The notes below the pieces were generated by a model. The model had not been told where the DNA came from. It ran no database searches and worked only from the letters and a program-made list of their open reading frames with translations. Of a DNA stretch of 64,000 bases, positions 50,299 to 62,893 are shown one piece after another (the stretch's first letter is position 1; every line of letters starts with the position of its first letter). Source of the DNA: Nocardioides sp. SYSU D00065 (GTDB lineage Bacteria > Actinomycetota > Actinomycetes > Propionibacteriales > Nocardioidaceae); assembly GCF_017916425.1 (NCBI RefSeq), contig NZ_JAFMSX010000003.1:62001-126000 (forward strand). Direction: 5' to 3'. Position numbers and translations under genes: made by a program.

Positions 50299-51738
50299 GT
50301 GGACGACCAGCAGGTAGACCTCCAGACGACGTGGCAGCAGATCGTCGAGGACCTCCAGCCCAACCAGCGCGCCTGGCTGCGACCCAGCGTGCCGATGACC
50401 CTGCACGAGAACACCGCCATCATCGCGGTGCCCAACGACTTCACCCGCAACCAGCTCGAGGGCCGGCTGCGCAACCACATCGAGGACGCCCTCAGTGAGG
50501 GGTTCGGGCGCGAGATCCGCATGCTCGTCACGGTGAATCCGGCGCTCGAGGACGCCCCGATGCGGACCACGGTCGACGAATCGACAGATCGATCCATCGA
50601 CATATCGACAAATGCCGGGTCGGCGGCGTCGGACGTCCCCCCAGTCGCGGACCACCCCGAGCCGGCTCCCACCAGCGGTGAGCGTCGCCCGTCGGCGCTG
50701 GAGACCCGCCTCAACCCCAAGTACACCTTCGAGACGTTCGTCATCGGCTCCTCCAACCGCTTCCCGCACGCGGCGGCGGTCGCCGTGGCGGAGGCGCCGG
50801 GCAAGGCGTACAACCCGCTCCTGGTCTACGGCGAGTCCGGGCTGGGCAAGACCCACCTGCTGCACGCGATCGGCCACTACGTCCGCAGCCTCTACAGCAA
50901 CGCCAAGGTGCGCTACGTCTCCAGCGAGGAGTTCACCAACGAGTTCATCAACGCGATCCGCGACGACCGGCAGGACCGGTTCAAGCGGCGCTACCGCGAC
51001 GTCGACGTGCTCCTGATCGACGACATCCAGTTCCTGGAGGGCAAGACCCAGACCCAGGAGGAGTTCTTCCACACGTTCAACACCCTCCACAACGCCAACA
51101 AGCAGATCGTCCTCACCTCCGACCGCGCTCCGAAGCGCCTCGAGGCGCTCGAGGACCGGCTGCGCAACCGGTTCGAGTGGGGGCTCATCACCGACGTCCA
51201 GCCGCCGGACCTCGAGACCCGCATCGCGATCCTGCGCAAGAAGGCCGCGATGGACCGGCTGACCGCGCCGCCGGACGTGCTGGAGTTCATCGCCTCCAAG
51301 ATCCAGACCAACATCCGCGAGCTCGAGGGAGCGCTGATCCGCGTCACCGCGTTCGCCAACCTCAACCGCCAGGAGGTCGACATGACCCTGGCCGAGATCG
51401 TGCTCAAGGACCTGATCCCCGAGGGCGGCGAGCCCGAGATCACGCACGCGTTGATCATCGCCCAGACCGCGGCGTACTTCGGCGTCTCACTCGAGGACCT
51501 CACCGGCCCCTCGCGTGGGCGCCACCTGGTGATGGCGCGCCAGATCGGCATGTACCTGTGCCGCGAGCTGACGTCGATGTCACTGCCGCAGATCGGTCGC
51601 GAGTTCGGCGGCCGCGACCACACCACGGTGATGTACGCCGACCGCAAGATCCGCCAGCTCCTCGCCGAGCGCCGCGCGGTCTTCAACCAGGTCAGCGAGC
51701 TCACCAACCGGGTCAAGATGCAGGCCCGCCAGTCCTGA
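50299..51738 (+). CDS. dnaA: chromosomal replication initiator DnaA
   Basis: 479 residues from the GTG at 50299 (GAAGG about 8 bases upstream). Domain I is LQTTWQQIVEDLQPNQRAWLRPSVP. The short linker (about 90-140) is Ser/Pro-rich. Domain III has Walker A GESGLGKT (178-185), Walker B VLLIDDIQFLEGK and LTSDRAPKRLEALEDRLRNRFEWGL. Domain IV has the DnaA signature GGRDHTTVMYADRKI near residue 440. It melts the origin and loads the helicase. It is flanked on both sides by DnaA boxes, and a 13-bp hairpin terminates it. Confidence 0.98.
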   Translation: MDDQQVDLQTTWQQIVEDLQPNQRAWLRPSVPMTLHENTAIIAVPNDFTRNQLEGRLRNHIEDALSEGFGREIRMLVTVNPALEDAPMRTTVDESTDRSIDISTNAGSAASDVPPVADHPEPAPTSGERRPSALETRLNPKYTFETFVIGSSNRFPHAAAVAVAEAPGKAYNPLLVYGESGLGKTHLLHAIGHYVRSLYSNAKVRYVSSEEFTNEFINAIRDDRQDRFKRRYRDVDVLLIDDIQFLEGKTQTQEEFFHTFNTLHNANKQIVLTSDRAPKRLEALEDRLRNRFEWGLITDVQPPDLETRIAILRKKAAMDRLTAPPDVLEFIASKIQTNIRELEGALIRVTAFANLNRQEVDMTLAEIVLKDLIPEGGEPEITHALIIAQTAAYFGVSLEDLTGPSRGRHLVMARQIGMYLCRELTSMSLPQIGREFGGRDHTTVMYADRKIRQLLAERRAVFNQVSELTNRVKMQARQS

Positions 51739-51768
51739 GCCAGGGCGGCGCGGGGCGGGTGTCTGAAT

Positions 51769-51798
51769 GAGGAATCCCCGGCCGCCCGGGGATTCCTC
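51769..51798 (+). terminator. dnaA terminator
   Basis: GAGGAATCCCCGG-ccgc-CCGGGGATTCCTC, a perfect 13-bp stem starting 30 bases after the dnaA stop. Confidence 0.85.
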
Positions 51799-51819
51799 AC
51801 GTTGTCGGCCCTTACAAGC

Positions 51820-51850
51820 CCTGACAACCTTCGCAAAGGCCTGACAACCT
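51820..51850. repeat. 20-bp-spaced direct repeats after dnaA
   Basis: CCTGACAACCT occurs at 51820-51830 and 51840-51850. A degenerate reverse relative (GTTGTCGG) lies at 51801-51808. They fall in the dnaA-dnaN part of the origin region and look iteron-like; the function is unknown. Confidence 0.5.
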
Positions 51851-51875
51851 CCGGCAGCGTCCGCCTAGCCCGCCA

Positions 51876-52184
51876 GTGGTCTGGCCCACCTGGGTGCGGG
51901 TCGCGATCGGCGTCCCCTTCGACGAGCTCGTACGCCGCCTCGGCGGCGACCGCGTGACGCCGGCCGGCCGGGGCGCGGCCGTCGTCCCGGGTGGTCAGAC
52001 GTGCTTCGTGCACCCTCTCTGGGACTCCGACGCAGAGGAGTTCGACGCCGAGGGGCGCGACCCGCTCTCGACCGACGCAGTGGTGCCCGCCGAGACCTGC
52101 AGAGAGGCGCGGCGGGTGGCAACCACCGTCATCGAGGCGACCGGGACCGAGCCAGCTGCGGCCAAGAGCGTGCCCGAGTGGTAG
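51876..52184 (+). CDS. hypothetical small protein between dnaA and dnaN
   Basis: 102 residues from a GTG at 51876: starts VVWPTWVRVAIGVPFDELVRRLGG, continues GGQTCFVHPLWDSDAEEFDAEGRD and ends TEPAAAKSVPEW. Codon third positions are almost all G or C, as in real genes of this window, and there is no obvious ribosome-binding site, so a leaderless mRNA is possible. I recognise no family. It lies in the interval where many actinobacteria have only oriC. It could be a recent small gene, a gene remnant or a chance frame in GC-rich DNA. Confidence 0.42.
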   Translation: MVWPTWVRVAIGVPFDELVRRLGGDRVTPAGRGAAVVPGGQTCFVHPLWDSDAEEFDAEGRDPLSTDAVVPAETCREARRVATTVIEATGTEPAAAKSVPEW

Positions 52185-52602
52185 GCAGGAACGAGAAGCA
52201 CGCGACAGCAGCGTCCAGGTGTGGAGAAGTTGTGGTTCGGATCGGCGCTTCGTCCCCAGACCTTGTGGAAGCCTCGAGACGAACTACCGAGAAAGCGTGG
52301 CCGTCCACACGGGTCGTCGGGTTGACCCCGCTGCTTCCCCACACGTCGTCCACAGGCAAACCGTCGCCTGACCTGCACGAACAGGGATTGTCCACAGTTT
52401 CCACGGACCCTATGACGACTATGAACCTCAAGATTGGTCCGATCTCCCACCAACATCGAACCGCCCTCCCTCTGGGGAGAACCCTGCCGACTGCTCGTCC
52501 ACGCGTGGCAGGATGCACATCCCACGCGCGTGCGTGTGGTTCCTGCTCGCCTGCCCTGCCGCACACCCGTTGCTCGTCCCATCCCTCGTCGAGGAGACCC
52601 CT
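52185..52602. other. oriC-type region upstream of dnaN with DnaA boxes
   Basis: 418 bases without a supported gene. DnaA-box-like sites: TGTGGAGAA (52220-52228, reverse), TGTGGAAGC (52265-52273, reverse), CCGTCCACA (52301-52309), TCGTCCACA (52346-52354) and the perfect TTGTCCACA (52388-52396). The composition drops to a moderate AT content around 52395-52460 (TATGACGACTATGAACC...). This is the best candidate for the unwinding origin. The dnaN promoter also lies here. Confidence 0.8.
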
Positions 52603-53739
52603 GTGAAGTTCCGCGTCGAACGCGACGTCTTCGCCGATGCCGTTGCCTGGGCTGCTCGCAGCCTGCCCGTCCGCCCCAGCTCCCCGGTCCTGGCCGGTCT
52701 GCTGATCGAGGCGAGCGACGCCGGCCTGGTGCTCTCCACCTTCGACTACGAGACGTCGGCGCGGGCCACGCTCACCGCCGAGGTCAACGACGAGGGCCGG
52801 GCCCTGGTGAGCGGCCGGCTCCTGGCCGACATCTGCCGGAGCCTGCCCGCCAAGCCGGTCGAGCTCACTCTCGACGGACCGCGGGTCTCGCTCACCTGCG
52901 GCTCGGCGCGCTTCAGCCTCCAGACCATGCCGGTCGACGACTACCCGACGCTGCCGCAGATGCCCTCGGCCACCGGCACCGTCTCCAGCGCCGACTTCGC
53001 GCACGCGGTGTCCCAGGCGGTCACCGCCGCCGGGCGCGACGACATGCTCCCGGTGCTGACCGGCGTACGGATCGAGATCGACGGCTCCACGATGGCGCTG
53101 CTCGCCACCGACCGCTTCCGTCTCTCCCACCGCGAGCTGACCTGGAACCCGCAGTCCCCCGACGAGTCGGTGGCCGCACTCGTGCCGGCCAAGGTTCTCG
53201 GCGACACGGCCAAGTCGCTGACCTCCGGCGCCGAGGTGACGATCGCGCTGAGCGCGGGCGGCACCGGTGAGGGCCTCATCGGCTTCGAGGGCACCGGGCT
53301 GGGCGGCGTACGCCGCACCACCACCCGGCTCCTCGACGGAGAGTTCCCCAAGGTCCGCTCCCTGTTCCCGGCCGAGCACCTCACCGTCGCCAAGGTCAAC
53401 AAGGCCGAGCTCATCGAGACCGTCAAGCGCGTCGCCCTGGTGGCCGAGCGCAACACCGCCGTGCAGATGAAGTTCGGCGACAACCAGATCGTGCTCGACG
53501 CCGGCTCCGGCGACGAGGCGATGGCGACCGAGGCCGTCGACGCCGACATCACCGGCGACGACCTGACGACCGGGTTCAACCCGCAGTTCCTGCTCGACGG
53601 CCTCACCGCCATCGACGGCGAGTTCGTCGACCTCGCCTTCACCCAGGCGACCAAGCCGGTGGTCATCTCCGGCACCGACGCCGACGACGACACCCACTCG
53701 TTCCGCTACCTGCTGATGCCGCGCCGCCTGCTGTCGTAG
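52603..53739 (+). CDS. dnaN: DNA polymerase III subunit beta (sliding clamp)
   Basis: 378 residues from the GTG at 52603 (GAGGAG 6 bases upstream). MKFRVERDVFADAVAWAARSLPVRPSSPVLAGLLIEA is the family N-terminus; the three clamp domains follow, with LATDRFRLSHRELTW and VMSGTD-like VVISGTDADDDTHSFRYLLMPRRL at the end. It encircles DNA as a dimer to tether the polymerase. An in-frame ATG at 52513 would add a non-conserved segment and is rejected. Confidence 0.98.
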   Translation: MKFRVERDVFADAVAWAARSLPVRPSSPVLAGLLIEASDAGLVLSTFDYETSARATLTAEVNDEGRALVSGRLLADICRSLPAKPVELTLDGPRVSLTCGSARFSLQTMPVDDYPTLPQMPSATGTVSSADFAHAVSQAVTAAGRDDMLPVLTGVRIEIDGSTMALLATDRFRLSHRELTWNPQSPDESVAALVPAKVLGDTAKSLTSGAEVTIALSAGGTGEGLIGFEGTGLGGVRRTTTRLLDGEFPKVRSLFPAEHLTVAKVNKAELIETVKRVALVAERNTAVQMKFGDNQIVLDAGSGDEAMATEAVDADITGDDLTTGFNPQFLLDGLTAIDGEFVDLAFTQATKPVVISGTDADDDTHSFRYLLMPRRLLS

Positions 53740-53806
53740 GTCGCGGCGACGCGGTCCGGCCGACACGACGGTGCCGTGTTCCGCCGGCACGGCTAGGCTC
53801 CGGACC

Positions 53807-54781
53807 ATGGACATCGGACTCATCGGGCTGGGCAAGATGGGCGGCAACATGCGCGAGCGCATGCGCCGCGCGGGACTGACGGTCGTCGGCTACGACCGCA
53901 ATCCCGAGGTCAGCGACGTGGACTCGCTGCCGGCGCTCGTCGACGCGCTGCCGAGCCCGAAGGTCGTGTGGGTCATGGTGCCCGCCGGCGAGCCGACCCG
54001 TGCGACGGTGCGGGAGCTCTCCGAGCTCCTCGGCGAGGGCGACGTGGTCGTCGACGGCGGCAACTCCCGTTGGACCGACGACCTCGCCAACGCCGAGCTG
54101 CTCGCGCAGAAGGGCATCGGCTACGTCGACTGCGGCGTCTCCGGCGGCGTGTGGGGGCTCGAGAACGGCTACGCCCTGATGTACGGCGGCGACGCCGACG
54201 ACGTCGCGAAGGTCCAGCCGGCCTTCGACGCGTTGCGTCCCGAGGGCGAGTTCGGGTCGGTCCACGCCGGCAAGGTCGGCGCCGGCCACTTCTCCAAGAT
54301 GGTCCACAACGGCATCGAGTACGCGATCATGCAGGCCTACGCGGAGGGCTACGAGCTGCTCGAGAAGGCCGAGCTCACCGACAACGTCACCGAGGTGTTC
54401 CGCTCCTGGCGTGAGGGAACGGTCATCCGCTCGTGGCTGCTCGACCTCATGGTCGCCGCCCTCGACGAGGACCCCGGCCTCAGCAAGATCGCCGGCTACG
54501 CCGAGGACTCCGGCGAGGGACGCTGGACCGTCGAGGCCGGCATCGAGAACGCGGTCGCCACGCCGGCGATCACCGCGGCGCTCTACGCCCGCTTCGTCTC
54601 CCGGCAGGACGACTCGCCGACGATGAAGGCGGTGGCCGCGATGCGCAACCAGTTCGGTGGCCACGCGGTCCGCACCCCGGCTCCCAAGGGCGGCGACGTC
54701 GCGGACGGCGGCCGCGCCGACCAGACGGAGACGGCACAGAAGGCCGGCGCCGGCAGCGCCGAGGAGCCCAGCGAGAGCTGA
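53807..54781 (+). CDS. gnd: 6-phosphogluconate dehydrogenase, decarboxylating, short (NAD-type) form
   Basis: 324 residues, against about 470 for the long NADP enzyme. MDIGLIGLGKMGGNMRERM binds the cofactor. MVPAGEPTR, VVDGGNSRW, DCGVSGGVWGLENGYALMYGG and FSKMVHNGIEYAIMQAYAEG are catalytic signatures. It converts 6-phosphogluconate to ribulose-5-phosphate. It is commonly located between dnaN and recF in actinobacteria. TAGGCT (53794-53799) lies 7 bases before the ATG (leaderless type). The last 25 residues are a disordered tail. Confidence 0.95.
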   Translation: MDIGLIGLGKMGGNMRERMRRAGLTVVGYDRNPEVSDVDSLPALVDALPSPKVVWVMVPAGEPTRATVRELSELLGEGDVVVDGGNSRWTDDLANAELLAQKGIGYVDCGVSGGVWGLENGYALMYGGDADDVAKVQPAFDALRPEGEFGSVHAGKVGAGHFSKMVHNGIEYAIMQAYAEGYELLEKAELTDNVTEVFRSWREGTVIRSWLLDLMVAALDEDPGLSKIAGYAEDSGEGRWTVEAGIENAVATPAITAALYARFVSRQDDSPTMKAVAAMRNQFGGHAVRTPAPKGGDVADGGRADQTETAQKAGAGSAEEPSES

Positions 54782-54784
54782 CTC

Positions 54785-55912
54785 GTGCATGTCGCCCACC
54801 TGACCCTGCACAACTTCCGCTCCTACGGCGACCTCGACGTCGCGCTCGAGCCGGGGGCGACGGCGTTCATCGGCCGCAACGGCCAGGGGAAGACCAACCT
54901 CGTCGAGGCGATCGACTACCTCTCGCGGCTCTCCTCGCACCGGGTCGCGACCGACGCTCCCCTCGTCCGAGCGGGCGCGGACCAGGCGATCGTCCGCGCG
55001 TCGGTGGTCAAGGAGGGCCGGACGGCCCTGCTCGAGGTCGAGCTCAACCCCGGGCGCGCCAACCGCGCCCGGATCAACCGCTCGGCGTTGCCGCGCCCGC
55101 GCGAGATCGTCGGGCTGGTGCGCACCGTGGTGTTCGCCCCCGACGACCTGACGCTGGTCAAGGGCGACCCGTCGGACCGGCGCAAGTTCCTCGACGACCT
55201 GCTCGTCCTGCGCACACCGCGGCTGGCCGGCGTGCGCTCGGACTACGACCGGATCCTGCGCCAGCGCAACAGCCTGCTCAAGACGGCGGGGGTCGCGCGG
55301 GGCTCCTCGCGCGACGCCGCGATGTCGACGCTCGAGATCTGGGACGACAACCTGGCGCGCGTGGGCGCCGAGCTGCTCGGTGCCCGGCTGCGACTCGTGG
55401 AGGACCTGCGCCCCTACCTCGGCAAGGCCTACGAGGCCGTCGCTCGCGGGGCCAGCCGTGACGACGCCGACCTGGAGTACCGCGCGAGCGTCGAGGTCGC
55501 CGACGACCTCCCCGCCGCCCTCCTCGAGGCGATCGCCTCGCGACGCAACGAGGAGCTCGACCGCGGGATCTCCCTGGTCGGGCCGCACCGCGACGAGCTC
55601 CTGCTCACCCTCGGCAACGCCGAGCTGCGGCTGCCGGTCAAGGGGTACGCCTCGCACGGCGAGTCATGGTCGTTCGCACTGGCCCTGCGCCTGGCGTCGT
55701 ACGACCTGCTGCGGGCGGACGGCGACGACCCCATCCTGGTCCTCGACGACGTCTTCGCCGAGCTCGACGCCGAGCGCCGCACCCAGCTGGCCCAGCTGGT
55801 CGCCGGCGCCGAGCAGGTCCTCGTCACCGCGGCGGTCGCCGCGGACGTGCCGAAGTCGCTGCAGGGTGTGCGCTACCTGGTGGCCGACGGGCAGGTGACC
55901 CGTGACGAGTGA
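54785..55912 (+). CDS. recF: DNA replication and repair protein RecF
   Basis: 375 residues. [24 protein letters not shown], Walker A GRNGQGKT (30-37), the signature region [25 protein letters not shown], and Walker [14 protein letters not shown]. It helps load RecA at single-strand gaps. It starts 4 bases after gnd and overlaps dciA by 11 bases. Confidence 0.97.
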   Translation: MHVAHLTLHNFRSYGDLDVALEPGATAFIGRNGQGKTNLVEAIDYLSRLSSHRVATDAPLVRAGADQAIVRASVVKEGRTALLEVELNPGRANRARINRSALPRPREIVGLVRTVVFAPDDLTLVKGDPSDRRKFLDDLLVLRTPRLAGVRSDYDRILRQRNSLLKTAGVARGSSRDAAMSTLEIWDDNLARVGAELLGARLRLVEDLRPYLGKAYEAVARGASRDDADLEYRASVEVADDLPAALLEAIASRRNEELDRGISLVGPHRDELLLTLGNAELRLPVKGYASHGESWSFALALRLASYDLLRADGDDPILVLDDVFAELDAERRTQLAQLVAGAEQVLVTAAVAADVPKSLQGVRYLVADGQVTRDE

Positions 55913-56477
55913 CGACCAGCCGGCCGAGGACAGCGCGGCGGAGGACGGCACGCCGACGCCGTCCGCCGAGCAGCCCGCGCACAACCCCGACGGACTCGAC
56001 CTCGCGCGTGCGGCCGCGCGCGCCGCGGCGGCGAGCCCGGGTACGCCGCCCGCGCGCCGGAAGTCCGCGCCCGCGCGGCGGCGTACGGTGCCGCGGGCGT
56101 CCGGAGCCCGCCCCGACGACCGCGACCCGCAGCCGCTCGATCAGGCGATGGGCCGGCTGATCGCCAGCCACGGGTGGGAGCTCGACCTCAAGGTGCAGGG
56201 TGTCTTCGGACGCTGGGCCGAGCTGGTCGGCGCGGAGATCGCGGACCACTGCACGCCGGAGTCGCTGACCGACGGCCGGCTGGTGGTGCGCACCGACTCC
56301 ACGGCCTGGGCCACCCAGCTCAAGCTGCTCGCACCGACCGTCGTGCGCCGCCTCAACGAGGAGCTCGGCCACGGCACCGTCACCGTCCTCGACGTGCTGG
56401 GTCCGCACCTGCCGAGCTGGCGCAAGGGCAGGCTGTCCAGCCGGGACGGCCGGGGTCCGCGCGACACCTACGGCTGA
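55902..56477 (+). CDS. dciA: DciA-type replicative helicase operator (DUF721)
   Basis: 191 residues. A disordered, charged N-terminal half (about 1-85) precedes the DUF721 domain: [66 protein letters not shown]. DciA proteins load or assist DnaB in bacteria without DnaC or DnaI. The position between recF and gyrB is the classic actinobacterial location (Rv0004). It overlaps recF and probably acts on the DnaB encoded at 3.8 kb. Confidence 0.92.
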   Translation: MTSDDQPAEDSAAEDGTPTPSAEQPAHNPDGLDLARAAARAAAASPGTPPARRKSAPARRRTVPRASGARPDDRDPQPLDQAMGRLIASHGWELDLKVQGVFGRWAELVGAEIADHCTPESLTDGRLVVRTDSTAWATQLKLLAPTVVRRLNEELGHGTVTVLDVLGPHLPSWRKGRLSSRDGRGPRDTYG

Positions 56478-56544
56478 GGTCCGGCATCCGTCGGGTCGGG
56501 CGCAGGAGCCCCGATCTGCCGATCTGGGAGTCGTTCGACCGTAT

Positions 56545-56562
56545 GGGGGCCCATCTGCCCCC
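56545..56562 (+). terminator. hairpin between dciA and gyrB
   Basis: GGGGGC-ccatct-GCCCCC, a 6-bp GC stem 68 bases after dciA. The remaining intergenic stretch to 56766 contains TAGCAT (56668-56673), a possible -10 for gyrB. Confidence 0.5.
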
Positions 56563-56766
56563 CTGTTCGTCCGGCTGGAGGGGCCCCACGGGCCTGCTGA
56601 GGGCATGTTTCCTCAGGGATCCATCCACATCCCGGGGTGTGTCCTTCGTTCCAGGGCCGTTGACGGGTAGCATGGGCGTACGAGTCGCACGCCGTGTTGC
56701 CACCGCAACCGCCGCGACTCGACTCATGTCGAGCGCCCCCGCGGGCGAAGAGAAGAAGGCCGTGCC

Positions 56767-58959
<2,193 letters not shown>

Positions 58960-59019
58960 GTCGCTAGCCGTATCTACGACCAGCCCTAGACATCGATAGA
59001 ACGCAGGAGAGAGACCCTC

Positions 59020-61746
<2,727 letters not shown>

Positions 61747-61753
61747 GTGATCC

Positions 61754-62299
61754 ATGTCGGAACGCACCGCGACTCCCCGTCGCAGCTCCGAGGACGAACC
61801 CGCGCGCCGGTCGCTGACGGGGCGGCTGCAGGACACCCTGTCCAGCGCCGCGCAGGAGCACCGGGCCAACGCCGGCCCGTCGACCGGCAAGACCCGGCGC
61901 CCCTCGCGTACGCCGGGACGCCAGCCGCGCCGAGCCCGGCTGCGGCTGACCCGGATCGACCCGTGGTCGGTGATGAAGACGGCGTTCCTGCTGTCGGTCG
62001 CCTTCGGCGTGGTGACGTTCGTGGCGATCTTCATGGTCTGGTCGGTGCTGGGCGCCGCGGGCGTGTGGGACTCGATCAACTCGGCGGTGGCCAGCATCGT
62101 CGAGGGCGACAGCGGCAACTCCTCCTTCGACATCACCGACTACGTCGGCATGTCCCGGGTGCTCGGCTTCACGCTGCTGGTCTCGGTGGTCGACGTGGTG
62201 CTGCTGACCGCGATCGCCACGCTGACCGCGTTCCTCTACAACCTCGCGGCCGCGCTGCTCGGCGGCATCGAGGTCACCCTGGCCGAGGACGAGCGCTGA
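61754..62299 (+). CDS. DUF3566 domain membrane protein
   Basis: 181 residues. A disordered basic N-terminus (about 1-65) precedes the DUF3566 domain: RRARLRLTRIDPWSVMKTAFLLSVAFGVVTFVAIFMVWSVL, a short loop, then GFTLLVSVVDVVLLTAIATLTAFLYNLAAALLGGIEVTLAED with two helices in total. The family is found next to gyrA in nearly all actinobacteria (Rv0007); its mechanism is unknown, although the mycobacterial member has been linked to envelope and division functions. The ATG follows gyrA by 7 bases. Confidence 0.93.
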   Translation: MSERTATPRRSSEDEPARRSLTGRLQDTLSSAAQEHRANAGPSTGKTRRPSRTPGRQPRRARLRLTRIDPWSVMKTAFLLSVAFGVVTFVAIFMVWSVLGAAGVWDSINSAVASIVEGDSGNSSFDITDYVGMSRVLGFTLLVSVVDVVLLTAIATLTAFLYNLAAALLGGIEVTLAEDER

Positions 62300-62396
62300 G
62301 CCCAGTCCTCCGCGGTGCCGGCTCGATCGGCACCTCGATTGGCACCGCCTGAGGCGGGTCAGGTAATCTTCGGCGTCGCCGCAATGCGGTGAGTGC

Positions 62397-62470
62397 GGGC
62401 CTATAGCTCAGACGGTTAGAGCGCTTCCCTGATAAGGAAGAGGTCACAGGTTCAAGTCCTGTTAGGCCCA
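62397..62470 (+). tRNA. tRNA-Ile (GAT anticodon)
   Basis: A complete cloverleaf. Acceptor GGGCCTA pairs with TAGGCCC, discriminator A. The anticodon stem CTTCC/GGAAG closes the loop CTGATAA with GAT at 62431-62433, and the T-arm is TTCAAGT-type. No CCA is encoded, so Cca must add it. Confidence 0.97.
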
Positions 62471-62506
62471 CTCCACACTTCGATCCGCGCTCCCGAGGAG
62501 AGTCCC

Positions 62507-62632
62507 GTGAAGAAGCTCCTGCTGGTCCTGCTCGCCGCAGCGGGCGCCGCGGTCGCGAAGAAGAAGATGGACGAGGGCAAGCACGAGCAGGCCCTCTGGG
62601 CCGAGGCCACCGACCACGTCGAGAAGGCCTGA
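62507..62632 (+). CDS. DLW-39 family small protein
   Basis: 41 residues from a GTG with GAGGAG 7 bases upstream: [25 protein letters not shown] then [16 protein letters not shown]. It matches the conserved actinobacterial DLW-39 small protein, which lies beside tRNA-Ala near gyrA. It has one short hydrophobic helix followed by a charged amphipathic tail, with ALWAEATD in place of the DLW motif. It sits between two tRNA genes. Function unknown. Confidence 0.82.
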   Translation: MKKLLLVLLAAAGAAVAKKKMDEGKHEQALWAEATDHVEKA

Positions 62633-62660
62633 GCCTTCTCCACCCAGCGCTCCCGCGCTC

Positions 62661-62736
62661 GGGGCCTTGGCGCAATTGGTAGCGCACCTGCTTTGCAAGC
62701 AGGGGGTTAGGGGTTCGAGTCCCCTAGGCTCCACCA
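62661..62736 (+). tRNA. tRNA-Ala (TGC anticodon), with encoded CCA
   Basis: Acceptor GGGGCCT pairs with AGGCTCC, including the G3-T70 pair that marks tRNA-Ala. The anticodon stem CCTGC/GCAGG closes TTTGCAA with TGC at 62694-62696. The discriminator A at 62733 is followed by CCA. The sequence to 62893 holds only a small CTCGG-ctaa-CCGAG hairpin (62834-62847). Confidence 0.97.
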
Positions 62737-62893
62737 CCGAAGCTCATTCGCGTGCGGCCATTGTTTGAGCGCGTCCCGTCGATCGCCGCTGGCCTCAGAG
62801 CCGTCGCTCGCTGCCGCAACCATTGACGGTAATCTCGGCTAACCGAGCATCAGTTTCCGCACGGACGGCTCGCAGGCGTGAGAGCTTTGCCGA

